NCBI RefSeq assembly: GCF_004337475.1
Contig: NZ_SJZJ01000002.1
Span: 1-64,000, forward strand
Direction: 5' to 3'
Source: Nocardioides jejuensis
Lineage (GTDB): Bacteria > Actinomycetota > Actinomycetes > Propionibacteriales > Nocardioidaceae
DNA length: 64,000 nucleotides
A program made the translations under genes and the position numbers. This document shows, piece after piece, positions 32,723-41,524 of the stretch; position 1 is the stretch's first letter, and every line of letters begins with the position of its first letter. A model generated the notes under the pieces. It was given only the letters and a program-made list of their open reading frames with translations. It had not been told where the DNA came from and ran no database searches.

Positions 32723-34586
32723 GGTCGCGCGCGAACTGCGTCGCGTGCAGCTCCGCGTAGAGCCCGCCCGTGGCGAGCAGCGCGTCGTGCGTGCCGGTCT
32801 GCACGACCGTGCCGTCCTCGACCACGAGGATCTGGTCGGCGTGCCGGATGGTCGAGAGCCGGTGGGCGATGACGAGCGACGTACGCCCCTCGAGCGCGGC
32901 ATCGAGGGCGCGCTGGACGGCGACCTCGGACTCGGAGTCCAGGTGCGCGGTCGCCTCGTCGAGGATCACGATCGCGGGCGCCTTCAGCAGCAGCCGCGCG
33001 ATAGCGAGCCGCTGGCGTTCGCCGCCGGACAGCCGGTAACCGCGGTCGCCCACGACGGTCTCCAGACCGTCGGGCAGCGCCCGCACCATCGGCGCGATCT
33101 GCGCCGCCTCGAGCGCCGCCCACACCTGCTGCTCGGAGGCGTCCGGCCGCGCGTAGAGCAGGTTCGCCCGCATCGTGTCGTGGAACATGTGCGCGTCCTG
33201 CGTGACGTAGCCGACCTGCGCCTCGAGCGACTCCAGCGTCACCTCGCGTACGTCGAGCCCTCCCACGCGGACAGCGCCGGCCGTCGCGTCGTACAGCCGG
33301 GCGACGAGGTGCGTGAGCGTGGTCTTGCCCGCGCCTGAGGGGCCGACCAGGGCCACCATCTGTCCCGGCTCCACCGTGAAGGTCACCCCGTGGAGCACCT
33401 CGCGGACGTCGCGCGACTCCTTGCGGGCCACCGACTCCAGCGATGCCAGCGAGACGTCCGCGGCCTTCGGATAGGTGAAGGAGACGCCGTCGAAGGTGAT
33501 CGACGAGGCGTCCCGCGGCAGCTCGACCGCATCGGGTGCGTCGGCGATCGCCGGCTCCAGGTCCAGCACCTCGAAGACGCGCTCGAAGGAGACCAGTGCG
33601 GTCATCACGTCGACGCGGACGTTGGACAGACCCTGCAGCGGACCGAGCAGGCGCAGCAGCAGCGTGGCCAGTGCGATCAGCGTGCCGACCGAGAGCGCGT
33701 GGGACAGGACCAGGTGACCTCCGACGCCGTAGGCCACGGCGGTGGCGAGTGCGGGGATCAGCATCAGCGTGGCGCCGAAGACCCGGGTGACCAGCGCGAT
33801 CCGGATGCCGAGGTCGCGGACGACGCCGGCCTTGGACGCGAAGAGCGTGTCCTCGTCAGCGCGGCGGCCGAAGAGCTTGAGCAGCATCGCGCCGCCGACG
33901 TTGAAGCGCTCGGTCATCGCGTTGCCCATGTCGGCATTGCCGTCCATCTGCATCCGGGCGAGACCGGCGAGCTTGCCGCCGACGATCCGCGACGAGAGCA
34001 CCAGCAGCGGGAACAGGCAGAGGCACAGCAGCGTGACCTCCCACGACAGCGCGAGCATCGCGACACCGACCACGACCACGCTGATCAGGTTGGCAACCGT
34101 CGACGACAGCGTCGAGGTGAAGGCGCGCTGCGCGCCCATCACGTCGTTGTTGAGGCGCGAGACCAGCGCGCCCGTCTGGGTCCGCGTGAAGAACGCCAGC
34201 GACTGGCGCTGCACGTGGCTGAAGACCCGCGTGCGCAGGTCGAAGATCAGGCCCTCACCGATCCGCGAGCTCAGCAGGCCGGCCGCCACCGTGAGGACGG
34301 CATCCAGCAGCGCGACCCCCGCCATCGCCACGGCGATCGTGGTGATCAGCCCACCGTCATGCTTCGCGACGCCGTCGTCGACGAGCCGCTGCACCAGCAA
34401 CGGCGAGACGACCACGAGGCCCGCGTCGATCACGGTCAGCACCAGGAACCATGCGATCAGCACGCGGTGGGGTCGGGCAAACCCGAGGACCCGGCGCAGG
34501 GTGTCGCGCGCCAGCTTCTTCTCGAGGATCGACCGGTCGGTGCGGAGGTTCCGCATCATCGGGGCCATGCCCTGCATACCGCTCAT
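32715..34586 (-). CDS. ABC transporter, fused permease and ATPase
   Basis: 623-residue half-transporter of the multidrug/lipid exporter type (MsbA/LmrA-like). Six helices occupy residues ~50-350; the ATPase follows with Walker A GPSGAGKTTLT, signature LSGGERQRLAIARLL, Walker B IVILDEATAHLD (catalytic Glu present) and the switch His in IAHRLS. It should dimerise to export a hydrophobic compound. The ABC-F gene lies 33 bases upstream on the same strand. Confidence 0.92.
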   Translation of the reverse strand: MSGMQGMAPMMRNLRTDRSILEKKLARDTLRRVLGFARPHRVLIAWFLVLTVIDAGLVVVSPLLVQRLVDDGVAKHDGGLITTIAVAMAGVALLDAVLTVAAGLLSSRIGEGLIFDLRTRVFSHVQRQSLAFFTRTQTGALVSRLNNDVMGAQRAFTSTLSSTVANLISVVVVGVAMLALSWEVTLLCLCLFPLLVLSSRIVGGKLAGLARMQMDGNADMGNAMTERFNVGGAMLLKLFGRRADEDTLFASKAGVVRDLGIRIALVTRVFGATLMLIPALATAVAYGVGGHLVLSHALSVGTLIALATLLLRLLGPLQGLSNVRVDVMTALVSFERVFEVLDLEPAIADAPDAVELPRDASSITFDGVSFTYPKAADVSLASLESVARKESRDVREVLHGVTFTVEPGQMVALVGPSGAGKTTLTHLVARLYDATAGAVRVGGLDVREVTLESLEAQVGYVTQDAHMFHDTMRANLLYARPDASEQQVWAALEAAQIAPMVRALPDGLETVVGDRGYRLSGGERQRLAIARLLLKAPAIVILDEATAHLDSESEVAVQRALDAALEGRTSLVIAHRLSTIRHADQILVVEDGTVVQTGTHDALLATGGLYAELHATQFARDLS

Positions 34587-34619
34587 GCGGACACCTCCAG
34601 CACTTCTCGGATCAGATGG

Positions 34620-36218
34620 TCAGGCCAGCGAGACCAGGTCGGCGTACTCGTCGCTCCACAGGTCCTCGTCGCCGTCGGGGAGCAGCAGCACCCGGTCCGG
34701 CTCGAGGGCGTGGACAGCGCCTTCGTCGTGGGTGACGAGGACGATCGCGCCTTCGTAACGCCGGATGGCGGCCAGGACTTCCTCGCGGGAGGCGGGGTCC
34801 AGGTTGTTGGTCGGCTCATCCAGGAGCAGGACGTTGGCCGACGAGACGACCAGCGAGGCCAGCGCGAGGCGGGTCTTCTCACCACCCGAGAGAACGCCGG
34901 CCGGCTTGTGCGCGTCGTCGCCGGAGAAGAGGAACGAGCCGAGCACCGAGCGCGCCTCGGAGTCGGTCAGCTGCGGAGCGGCGTACTGCATGTTCTGCAG
35001 GACGGTCTTGCTCGTGTCGAGCGTCTCGTGCTCCTGGGCGAAGTAGCCGACCTTCAGGCCGTGGCCCGGGATCAGGCGGCCCGTGTCAGGCTCGGTGACG
35101 CCGGCGAGCATGCGCAGCATCGTCGTCTTGCCGGCGCCGTTGAGGCCCAGGATGACGACCCGCGACCCCTTGTCGATGGCGAGGTCGACGGAGGTGAAGA
35201 TCTCGAGCGCACCGTACGACTTGGAGAGGTCCTCGGCCATGAGCGGCGTCTTGCCACACGCCTGCGGCGAGGGGAACTTGATCGCGGCGACCTTGTCGGA
35301 CTGGCGCTCGCCCTCGATGCCGGAGGAGATGCGCTCGGCACGCTTGAGCATCGACTGTGCAGCCGAGGCGCCGGAGGCCCGGGCCTTCATCCGGTTGGCC
35401 TGGTCAGTCAGCGTCTTGACCTTGTTCTCCGCGTTGAGGCGCTCGCGCTTGCGGCGGGCCTCGTCGGTCTGGCGCTGCTTGAGGTACGGCTGCCAGCCCA
35501 CGTTGTAGATGTCGATCACCGCGCGGTTGGCGTCGAGGTGGAAGACCTTGTTGATCGTCGCGTCAAGCAGGTCGGTGTCGTGGCTGATCAGGATCACGCC
35601 GCCCTTGTACTGCTGCAGGAAGCCGCGCAGCCAGACGATCGAGTCCGCGTCGAGGTGGTTGGTCGGCTCGTCGAGGATCAGCGTCTCCGCCTGGGAGAAG
35701 AGGATCCGGGCGAGCTCGATGCGACGGCGCTGACCGCCGGAGAGCGTCTTGAGCTCCTGGCCGAGGATCCGCTCCTCGATGCCGAGGCTGGCCGCGATCG
35801 TGGCGGCCTCGGACTCCGCGGCGTAGCCACCCGCGGCCTGCATCTCGTCGTCCGCGCGGGACCAGCGCTTCATGCCCTTGGCCGAGACCTCGGGGTCCTC
35901 GGACGCCATCTCGACCTCGGCCTGGCGCAGCCGGCGTACGACGTCGTCGATGCCGCGGGCGGACAGGATCCGCTCGCTGGCGATCTGCTCGGGGTCGCCC
36001 GAACGCGGGTCCTGCGGCAGGTAGCCGAGCTCGCCGCTGATGGTGACGGTGCCCCCGGCAGGCGGGTTGTCGCCCGCAAGGATCTTGGTGAGCGTGGTCT
36101 TGCCGGCGCCGTTGCGGCCCACCAGACCCACCTTGTCACCGGCCGCAACGCGGAAGGTGACACCCTCCATCAACAGACGCGATCCGGCACGGACTTCAAG
36201 GTTCTGGCAAGTGATCAT
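34620..36218 (-). CDS. ABC-F family ATP-binding protein
   Basis: 532 residues with two ATPase domains and no membrane segment, so it is a ribosome-associated ABC-F protein and not a transporter. Domain 1: GRNGAGKTT, LSGGQRRRIELARIL, ILDEPTNHLD. Domain 2: GLNGAGKTT, LSGGEKTRLALASLV, LLDEPTNNLD. A charged linker (residues ~235-310) joins them. Such proteins aid translation or give antibiotic resistance; which applies here cannot be told. It diverges from a metallopeptidase with 58 bases between starts. Confidence 0.92.
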   Translation of the reverse strand: MITCQNLEVRAGSRLLMEGVTFRVAAGDKVGLVGRNGAGKTTLTKILAGDNPPAGGTVTISGELGYLPQDPRSGDPEQIASERILSARGIDDVVRRLRQAEVEMASEDPEVSAKGMKRWSRADDEMQAAGGYAAESEAATIAASLGIEERILGQELKTLSGGQRRRIELARILFSQAETLILDEPTNHLDADSIVWLRGFLQQYKGGVILISHDTDLLDATINKVFHLDANRAVIDIYNVGWQPYLKQRQTDEARRKRERLNAENKVKTLTDQANRMKARASGASAAQSMLKRAERISSGIEGERQSDKVAAIKFPSPQACGKTPLMAEDLSKSYGALEIFTSVDLAIDKGSRVVILGLNGAGKTTMLRMLAGVTEPDTGRLIPGHGLKVGYFAQEHETLDTSKTVLQNMQYAAPQLTDSEARSVLGSFLFSGDDAHKPAGVLSGGEKTRLALASLVVSSANVLLLDEPTNNLDPASREEVLAAIRRYEGAIVLVTHDEGAVHALEPDRVLLLPDGDEDLWSDEYADLVSLA

Positions 36219-36276
36219 CTCGGGCGCTTAGTGTACGGGCGGAAGCTCGGTACTCCCCCATCGGAAGGAACCCGCA

Positions 36277-37200
36277 ATGCGGTTCAACCCCAAGGCAGAC
36301 ATCAGCGACGGCGAGGCGTCCGGCTCGAGCGGTGGCGGCGGAGGGGGTGGCCTCGGCGGCCTGGGCGGCGGTGGCGGCCTCGGCGGACTCCCGATCCCGG
36401 GCGGCTTCGGCATCAAGGGGACGATCGTCATCGTCATCCTCTACGTGATCCTGCAGATGTGCACCGGCGGCGGCCTCCCGGGCCCGAGCCTGGGCGCCGG
36501 CTCGGACCAGAGCAGCCAGGCGACCGACAACGGCGACTACGCCAGCTGCAAGACCGGCGATGACGCCAACAAGTCCCGCGTCTGCGAGCGCAAGGGGATC
36601 ATGAAGTCGCTCCGCGTGTTCTGGAAGGGCCAGCTCGGCGACCAGTTCCAGCCGTCCGACCTGCGCACCTTCAGTGGTCAGACGCAGACCGGTTGCGGCG
36701 CCGCGAGCGCCCAGATGGGTCCCTTCTACTGCCCGACCGACGGCCACATCTACGAGGACCCGAGCTTCTACTCCTCGATGCTCGAGCAGATCGGTGGCGC
36801 GGACAAGCCGTTCGTCGAGCCCTACGTCCTGGCCCACGAGTTCGGCCACCACATCCAGGACATCACCGGCGAGATGAAGAACGTCCGCACGCAGCAGGGT
36901 GCCAACAGCGACTCGGTGAAGCTCGAGCTCGAGGCCGACTGCTACGCCGGCGTCTGGGCCCAGGGCGCGCTCGGCACCGATGACGGCAACGGCCAGAAGA
37001 TCTTCGAGTCGATCACCGAGCAGGACATCGCGGACGCGATCGACGCGGCCAAGGCGGTCGGCGACGACTCGATCCAGGAGAAGACCCAGGGCTCGGTCAA
37101 CCCCGACTCGTGGACGCACGGCTCGTCCGAGCAGCGCATGACCTGGTTCAAGACCGGCTACGCCGGCGACGTCAACTCCTGCCGCGCGATCTGGGGCTGA
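36277..37200 (+). CDS. YpfJ-type neutral zinc metallopeptidase
   Basis: 307 residues. After a short cytoplasmic start comes a striking Gly-rich linker (residues ~18-42), a single helix (TIVIVILYVILQMC) and an extracellular peptidase domain with the zinc motif HEFGHH and the distal LELEADCYAGVW, whose Glu is the expected third ligand. Four or more Cys probably form disulfides. Function within the family is unproven. Convergent with an APH-like gene. Confidence 0.9.
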   Translation: MRFNPKADISDGEASGSSGGGGGGGLGGLGGGGGLGGLPIPGGFGIKGTIVIVILYVILQMCTGGGLPGPSLGAGSDQSSQATDNGDYASCKTGDDANKSRVCERKGIMKSLRVFWKGQLGDQFQPSDLRTFSGQTQTGCGAASAQMGPFYCPTDGHIYEDPSFYSSMLEQIGGADKPFVEPYVLAHEFGHHIQDITGEMKNVRTQQGANSDSVKLELEADCYAGVWAQGALGTDDGNGQKIFESITEQDIADAIDAAKAVGDDSIQEKTQGSVNPDSWTHGSSEQRMTWFKTGYAGDVNSCRAIWG

Positions 37201-37235
37201 CCGCACGACTCCTGTTCCCCCGGTTCGGGGCGCTG

Positions 37236-38126
37236 TCAGATGAGCGCTTCGAGCTGGGGGAACTGTCGTTGAAGGGCCTTGAGGTACGGCGCGACACTCG
37301 GGTGGCGGTACTTCGCCGCGAGCGCGCCACTCCCCTCAGCTGCGCGTGCCAGCGCCCAGTCGGCCCGCGACAGCGCCGTGTAGACCGCAGTGACCTGAGC
37401 GCCGAGCCGCGCCTGCTCGATCGTGGCGGTCCCCTCCGGCAGGCCGCTCACGTACGCCTCGAGCAGTACGTCGAACTCCTCGCGCGCCGACAGCGACCAG
37501 TAGCCCAGGTCCGAGCCCACCGGACCGGTGCCGAGGTTCGACCAGTCGATCGCGAGGACGGCGTCGTCGTCGCGACCGAGGAGGTTGGCCGGCACCGGGT
37601 CACCGTGCTGGGCGACGTGCGGCAGCTCGGCAAGGGCAGTGAGGAAGTGGCCGCGCCGCTGCCAGAGTCGGTCGGCGAGATCTGCGACCGTCGTACGGGC
37701 CAGGGTGGACCAGCCGCCCCGGCGTTCGGTGGCGGTGATCCGCTGCGCGAGCTGCCCGCGGCACAGCCACGGGTGGGAGCCGAGATCGGCACCGGCGAAG
37801 CGTCCCAGCGCCTGCGCCACGAACGGTCCCGGCAGCGCCTGCGGCGTCACCGCGGCGTACCAGAAGGTGAGGCCGTCGCCGTCCTGCTCCACGCGTACGA
37901 CGGCCGGCCCGCGCAACCCCGGGGTCGACTCCACGATGCCGGATGCCGCGACGTCCGCCTGACGCCGCCACCAGCCCACCGCATCGGGCGCGACCGGGTC
38001 CTCGCCCGTCGGTGCGACCAGGCGCTTCACGATCAGGTCGCCGTCGCGCCAGACGCCCAGCGTCGACGCTCCCATCCCGCTCGGCAGGCGCTCCCAGTGC
38101 GCCTCGGGCTGCCACATGTGCCGCAC
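37236..38126 (-). CDS. Aminoglycoside phosphotransferase-family protein
   Basis: 296-residue kinase-like protein. The catalytic loop HGDPVPANLL (Brenner motif, Asp and Asn present) is followed by the metal-binding AIDWSNLGTGPVGSDL, and the N-terminal lobe has a VKRL lysine. Members phosphorylate antibiotics, sugars or other small molecules; the true substrate here is unknown and resistance should not be assumed. Confidence 0.82.
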   Translation of the reverse strand: MRHMWQPEAHWERLPSGMGASTLGVWRDGDLIVKRLVAPTGEDPVAPDAVGWWRRQADVAASGIVESTPGLRGPAVVRVEQDGDGLTFWYAAVTPQALPGPFVAQALGRFAGADLGSHPWLCRGQLAQRITATERRGGWSTLARTTVADLADRLWQRRGHFLTALAELPHVAQHGDPVPANLLGRDDDAVLAIDWSNLGTGPVGSDLGYWSLSAREEFDVLLEAYVSGLPEGTATIEQARLGAQVTAVYTALSRADWALARAAEGSGALAAKYRHPSVAPYLKALQRQFPQLEALI

Positions 38127-38199
38127 GTTAGCGGTCGAACGCCGCCCGCGCGGGGATCTGATGGCGGAACCGGCGACGCGGGGCTACCGTCGAACCACC

Positions 38200-38400
38200 A
38201 TGAAGCCACTCGTCCTGGGTCTTGCACTGCTCGCGGCAGTGACCGGGTTCAGCCGCCTCCCGGCTGCGCATGCGCCCGCGGACGGCAACCCGGGCATGGT
38301 CATCGTCCCGCGCTCACCCGTCGTCCCGTCGCCGCAGCTGACCGTGCAGCCGATCCCGACCGACGGCTGGGATGACGGAGAGCTGCCCTCGACGCATTGA
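38200..38400 (+). CDS. Small secreted peptide
   Basis: 66 residues: an Ala/Leu-rich signal (KPLVLGLALLAAVTGFSRL, likely cut near AAHA) and a ~40-residue mature Pro-rich tail (IVPRSPVVPSPQLTVQP). No Cys. The gene lies between a divergent kinase-like gene and a rightward PIG-L deacetylase starting 32 bases on. Function unknown. Confidence 0.5.
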   Translation: MKPLVLGLALLAAVTGFSRLPAAHAPADGNPGMVIVPRSPVVPSPQLTVQPIPTDGWDDGELPSTH

Positions 38401-38431
38401 CCGTCCTCGTCGGCGGGAGGACGCTCGACGC

Positions 38432-39172
38432 ATGGACGACAAGCTCCCCCTCTGGCCCACCGACGGCATCGAGCGCGTGCTCTGCGTGGTGGCCCACCCC
38501 GACGACATGGAGTACGGCGCGTCCGCAGCCGTGGCGGCCTGGACCGCTGCGGGCATCGAGGTCCGCTATCTCCTGCTGACCCGCGGCGAAGCCGGCATCG
38601 ACACGATGCAGCCCGACACCTGCGCGAGCGCGCGGATGGAGGAGCAGCGCACGGGCTGCCGCGCTGTCGGTGTCGAGCGGGTCGACTTTCTCGAGCACCC
38701 CGACGGGATGCTGGTCTACGGTCTCGACCTGCGCCGCGACATCGCCCGGGCGATCCGCGAGTTCCGGCCCGACGCAGTGCTCACCGGCACCTGGCAGGTG
38801 GAGTTCATGGGCATGCTCAACCAGGCCGACCACCGGGCCGCCGGGATGGCGACCCTCGACGCGGTGCGCGACGCCGGCAACCGCTGGGTCTTTCCGGAGC
38901 TCGCGGACGCGGGGCTCGAGCCGCACTCACCGCGCTGGCTCCTTGTCACGGCAGACGACCGGCCGACGCACGGCGTCGACGTCACGGGCGCGCCGGTCGA
39001 GGCGGGCATCGCCTCGCTCGAGGCGCACAAGGCCTACCTCGCCGCACTCCCCTGGCATCCCGCGCCGCGTGACCTCGTCGAGTGGATCACGACGGCGCAG
39101 GGCAACGCCCTCGGCGTACCGAACGGGGTGGCGTTCCGGGCCTGGGACTTCCAGGCCCCGCCGCCGATGTGA
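38432..39172 (+). CDS. PIG-L family deacetylase
   Basis: 246-residue zinc-dependent amidase of the GlcNAc-PI de-N-acetylase/MshB-Mca superfamily. The N-terminal AHPDDMEYG supplies the His and Asp ligands and base, and NQADHRAAG carries the third His. In actinobacteria, relatives act on mycothiol or its conjugates, but this one lacks clear features tying it to MshB or Mca, so only the superfamily is safe. A GGGAGG site precedes the ATG. Confidence 0.85.
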   Translation: MDDKLPLWPTDGIERVLCVVAHPDDMEYGASAAVAAWTAAGIEVRYLLLTRGEAGIDTMQPDTCASARMEEQRTGCRAVGVERVDFLEHPDGMLVYGLDLRRDIARAIREFRPDAVLTGTWQVEFMGMLNQADHRAAGMATLDAVRDAGNRWVFPELADAGLEPHSPRWLLVTADDRPTHGVDVTGAPVEAGIASLEAHKAYLAALPWHPAPRDLVEWITTAQGNALGVPNGVAFRAWDFQAPPPM

Positions 39173-39199
39173 TCAAAGGCGCCAGGGCGGCCAGGTGGC

Positions 39200-39281
39200 T
39201 GCGGCGAGTCGCAGGTGTGCATCGACACGCCCACGAAGCCGGCCGCCTCGGCGCGTCGATGCGCACGTGCGACTCGCCGCA
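39200..39281. repeat. Family C hairpin repeat, copy 1
   Basis: TGCGGCGAGTCGCA at 39200-39213 is the exact reverse complement of 39268-39281; inside, a further 17 bases pair with only three or four mismatches (GGTGTGCATCGACACGC against GCGCGTCGATGCGCACG), giving arms of ~31 bases. A related hairpin occurs at 50489-50575. It lies in the gap between convergent PIG-L and SufT genes. Confidence 0.75.
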
Positions 39282-39303
39282 TCCTGATCCCGACGTTGCC
39301 GTC

Positions 39304-39339
39304 GTCCGGGGCGTCCGGGACGTCCGGGACGTCCGGAGC
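39304..39339. repeat. Four tandem 9-base units, GTCCGGGAC-like
   Basis: Units GTCCGGGGC, GTCCGGGAC, GTCCGGGAC and GTCCGGAGC follow one another directly after the family C hairpin. The last unit abuts the family B core. The tract is short and may be a by-product of slippage beside the repeats. Confidence 0.7.
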
Positions 39340-39346
39340 CTGCGAA

Positions 39347-39436
39347 GGCAAGGCGGAGGAGGGAAGGAGTCCGTGTGCGGAGCGCAGCGGAGCGGACTTC
39401 GACCGACGACAACGCCGCCAGCGCGCGTGCCGGGCG
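39347..39436. repeat. Family B core, copy 2, without terminal repeats
   Basis: GGCAAGGCGGAGGAGGGA (39347-39364) is identical to 20858-20875. A central hairpin with AGTCCG/CGGACT ends (39368-39398) has no sequence match to the copy 1 hairpin, and the right block GACGACAACGC-GCCAG-GC-CGTGC-GGGCG (39405-39436) matches 20899-20930 at all but a few bases. The 19-base terminal repeats of copy 1 are absent. It ends 7 bases before the SufT stop. Confidence 0.7.
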
Positions 39437-39443
39437 TTCCGGA

Positions 39444-39755
39444 TCAGACGTTGAAGCCGAGGGCGCGCAGCTGCTCGCGGCCGTCGTCGGTGATCTTGTC
39501 GGGGCCCCACGGCGGCATCCAGACCCAGTTGATGGTGACCTCGTTGACAAGACCCTCGAGCGCCGAGTTGGTCTGGTCGGTGATGACGTCGGTGAGCGGA
39601 CAGGCCGCGGACGTCAGCGTCATGTCGAGGGTGACGTCGCCGTCGCCCACGTGAACGCCGTAGACGAGGCCGAGGTCGACGACGTTGATGCCGAGCTCGG
39701 GGTCGACGACGTCCTTCATCGCCTCGGTGATCTGCTCGACGAGCTGGTCGGTCAT
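39444..39755 (-). CDS. sufT: SufT/MIP18-type Fe-S assembly factor
   Basis: 103-residue DUF59 (MIP18/PaaD-like) protein, an accessory maturation factor for Fe-S proteins. Typical motifs are VVDPELGINVVDLGLVYG, TLTSAACPLTD with the conserved Cys, and the C-terminal MPPWGPDKI. The ATG at 39755 overlaps the sufU stop (ATGA) and has GGAGGAG upstream; the longer open frame is rejected. It ends the suf operon. Confidence 0.9.
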   Translation of the reverse strand: MTDQLVEQITEAMKDVVDPELGINVVDLGLVYGVHVGDGDVTLDMTLTSAACPLTDVITDQTNSALEGLVNEVTINWVWMPPWGPDKITDDGREQLRALGFNV

Positions 39756-40222
39756 GCCTTCTCCTCCGTCTGGCCGCCAGCGGCTGCCTGGCCAATTGAT
39801 TGCACCGTCGCGTCCTTCCACGCCATCCACGACAGCAGCGCGCACTTCACGCGGGCCGGGAACTTCGCCACACCGGCGAACGCGATGCCGTCCTCGAGGA
39901 CGTCCTCGTCCGGCTCGACCTGGCCCTTGCCCTGCATGAGCTCCTGGAACTTCGCGTGGATCTCCATCGCCTCGTCGACGGTCTTGCCGTGGACGAGGTC
40001 GTAGAGCACCGACGCGGAGGCTTGGGAGATCGAGCAGCCCTGCGAGTCGTAGGAGACGTCGGCAACGCGACCGTCCTCCACGTGCACGCGGAGCGTGATC
40101 TCGTCACCACAGGTCGGGTTGACGTGGTGCACCTCGGCCTCGAACTCCTCGCGGAGTCCCTTGCCGTGGGGGTTCTTGTAGTGATCCAGGATGATGTCCT
40201 GGTACAGCGCGTCGAGGTCCAT
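39752..40222 (-). CDS. sufU: Fe-S assembly / sulfur-relay protein SufU
   Basis: 156-residue IscU-fold protein of the SufU class, which accepts persulfide sulfur from SufS. The zinc-site residues Cys38, Asp40, Cys63 and Cys127 are all present (NPTCGD, SQGCSIS, VKCALL), as is the insertion characteristic of SufU relative to IscU. It lies 4 bases downstream of sufS and overlaps sufT. Confidence 0.93.
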   Translation of the reverse strand: MDLDALYQDIILDHYKNPHGKGLREEFEAEVHHVNPTCGDEITLRVHVEDGRVADVSYDSQGCSISQASASVLYDLVHGKTVDEAMEIHAKFQELMQGKGQVEPDEDVLEDGIAFAGVAKFPARVKCALLSWMAWKDATVQSIGQAAAGGQTEEKA

Positions 40223-40226
40223 AGGG

Positions 40227-41522
40227 TCAGCCCAACTTGAAGTAGCTGCGGGTGTATTCCAGGCCCTCGATCAGCGCGTCGATCTCGGCGGGCGTCGTGT
40301 AGAGGTACGACGACATCCGGGTCGAGGCCTGCACACCGAAACGCGCGTGCGCGGGCTTCGCGCAGTGGTGCCCCGCGCGCACGGCAATGCCGCGCGAGTC
40401 GAGCACCTGCGCGATGTCGTGCGGGTGCACGCCCTCGAGCTCGAACGAGATCGCGCCGCCACGCTTCGCAGCGTCGAGCGGTCCCATGACCTTCAGGCCC
40501 TTGATCGTCTGCAGCCCCTCGAGCGCGTACGCCGTGATGGCCTGTTCGTGGGCGTGGATCCGGTCGAGTCCGACGTGGCCGAGGTAGTCGACCGCAGCAC
40601 CGAGACCCACGGCCTCGACGATCGGCGGCGTGCCGGCCTCGAAGCGGTGCGGGATGCCGGCGTACGTCGACTTCTCCATCGTCACGGTGGCGATCATCTC
40701 GCCACCTCCGAGGAACGGCGGCAGCTGCTCGAGCAGGTCGCCACGACCCCAGAGGACGCCGATGCCGGTCGGGCCGACGACCTTGTGGCCGGTGAAGACC
40801 ACGAAGTCGGGCCGCTCCTCGGGCGCCATCGCGGCGAGGTCGATCGCCAGCTGCGGCGCGGCCTGCGAAGCGTCCACGACGACGAGCGCGCCGACGGCGT
40901 GCGCACGCCGGGTCAGCTCGGCGACCGGGTTGATCGTGCCGAGCATGTTGGAGACCCAGGTGAACGCGACGACCTTGGTCGTCTCCGTGATCAGCGAGTC
41001 GATGTTCGAGAGGTCGAGCTCGCCACCGTCGGTGAGGCCGAACCACTTCAGGTTCGCGCCGGTGCGCTGCGTCAGCAGCTGCCACGGCACGATGTTGGAG
41101 TGGTGCTCCATCTCGGTGATGACCACGTCGTCGCCCTCGCCGACCTGGAAGGGTGCCCCACCAGATGCATTCGGCCAGGCGAGGACGTTGGCGACCAGGT
41201 TGAGCGCCTCGGAGGCGTTCTTGGTGAAGATGACCTCGTCGCGCGAGGGCGCTCCGAGGAACGCCGCGACCTTGTCCCGGCCGGCCTCGAACGCCTCGGT
41301 CGCCTCGGCACCGAGCTGGTGCATGGCACGCGCGATGTTCGCGTTGTGCCGCTCCAGGTGGTCGACCATCGCGTCAATGACGACCTGCGGCTTCTGCGAG
41401 GTGTTCGCCGAGTCGAGGTAGACCAACGGCTGCCCGCCCGCGAGCATGCGCTCGAGGATCGGGAAGTCCTGCCGGATGACCGCGAGGTCATCCAGCAGGC
41501 CCGGAAGGACAAGGTCGGACAT
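40227..41522 (-). CDS. sufS: Cysteine desulfurase SufS
   Basis: PLP-dependent enzyme of 431 residues that takes sulfur from cysteine for Fe-S cluster building. PLP Lys247 sits in FTGHKVVGPTG, the substrate-binding VVDASQAAP precedes it, and the active Cys387 is in RAGHHCAKP, as in group II desulfurases. It is two bases downstream of sufC and just ahead of its partner sufU. Confidence 0.95.
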   Translation of the reverse strand: MSDLVLPGLLDDLAVIRQDFPILERMLAGGQPLVYLDSANTSQKPQVVIDAMVDHLERHNANIARAMHQLGAEATEAFEAGRDKVAAFLGAPSRDEVIFTKNASEALNLVANVLAWPNASGGAPFQVGEGDDVVITEMEHHSNIVPWQLLTQRTGANLKWFGLTDGGELDLSNIDSLITETTKVVAFTWVSNMLGTINPVAELTRRAHAVGALVVVDASQAAPQLAIDLAAMAPEERPDFVVFTGHKVVGPTGIGVLWGRGDLLEQLPPFLGGGEMIATVTMEKSTYAGIPHRFEAGTPPIVEAVGLGAAVDYLGHVGLDRIHAHEQAITAYALEGLQTIKGLKVMGPLDAAKRGGAISFELEGVHPHDIAQVLDSRGIAVRAGHHCAKPAHARFGVQASTRMSSYLYTTPAEIDALIEGLEYTRSYFKLG

Positions 41523-41524
41523 GG

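Noticed and set aside
33390..36563. 1057-codon rightward open frame
   Set aside because: It lies wholly opposite an ABC exporter and an ABC-F gene with all motifs intact, and its composition is typical antisense (Arg, Asp, Gln-rich).
37201..37235. CCCC/GGGG hairpin between convergent metallopeptidase and kinase-like genes
   Set aside because: Stem of four or five bases in GC-rich DNA; could be a terminator but is not distinguishable from chance.
37236..38126. Antibiotic resistance role for the APH-like protein
   Set aside because: The catalytic motif shows only the broad kinase family; most chromosomal members are not aminoglycoside resistance enzymes.
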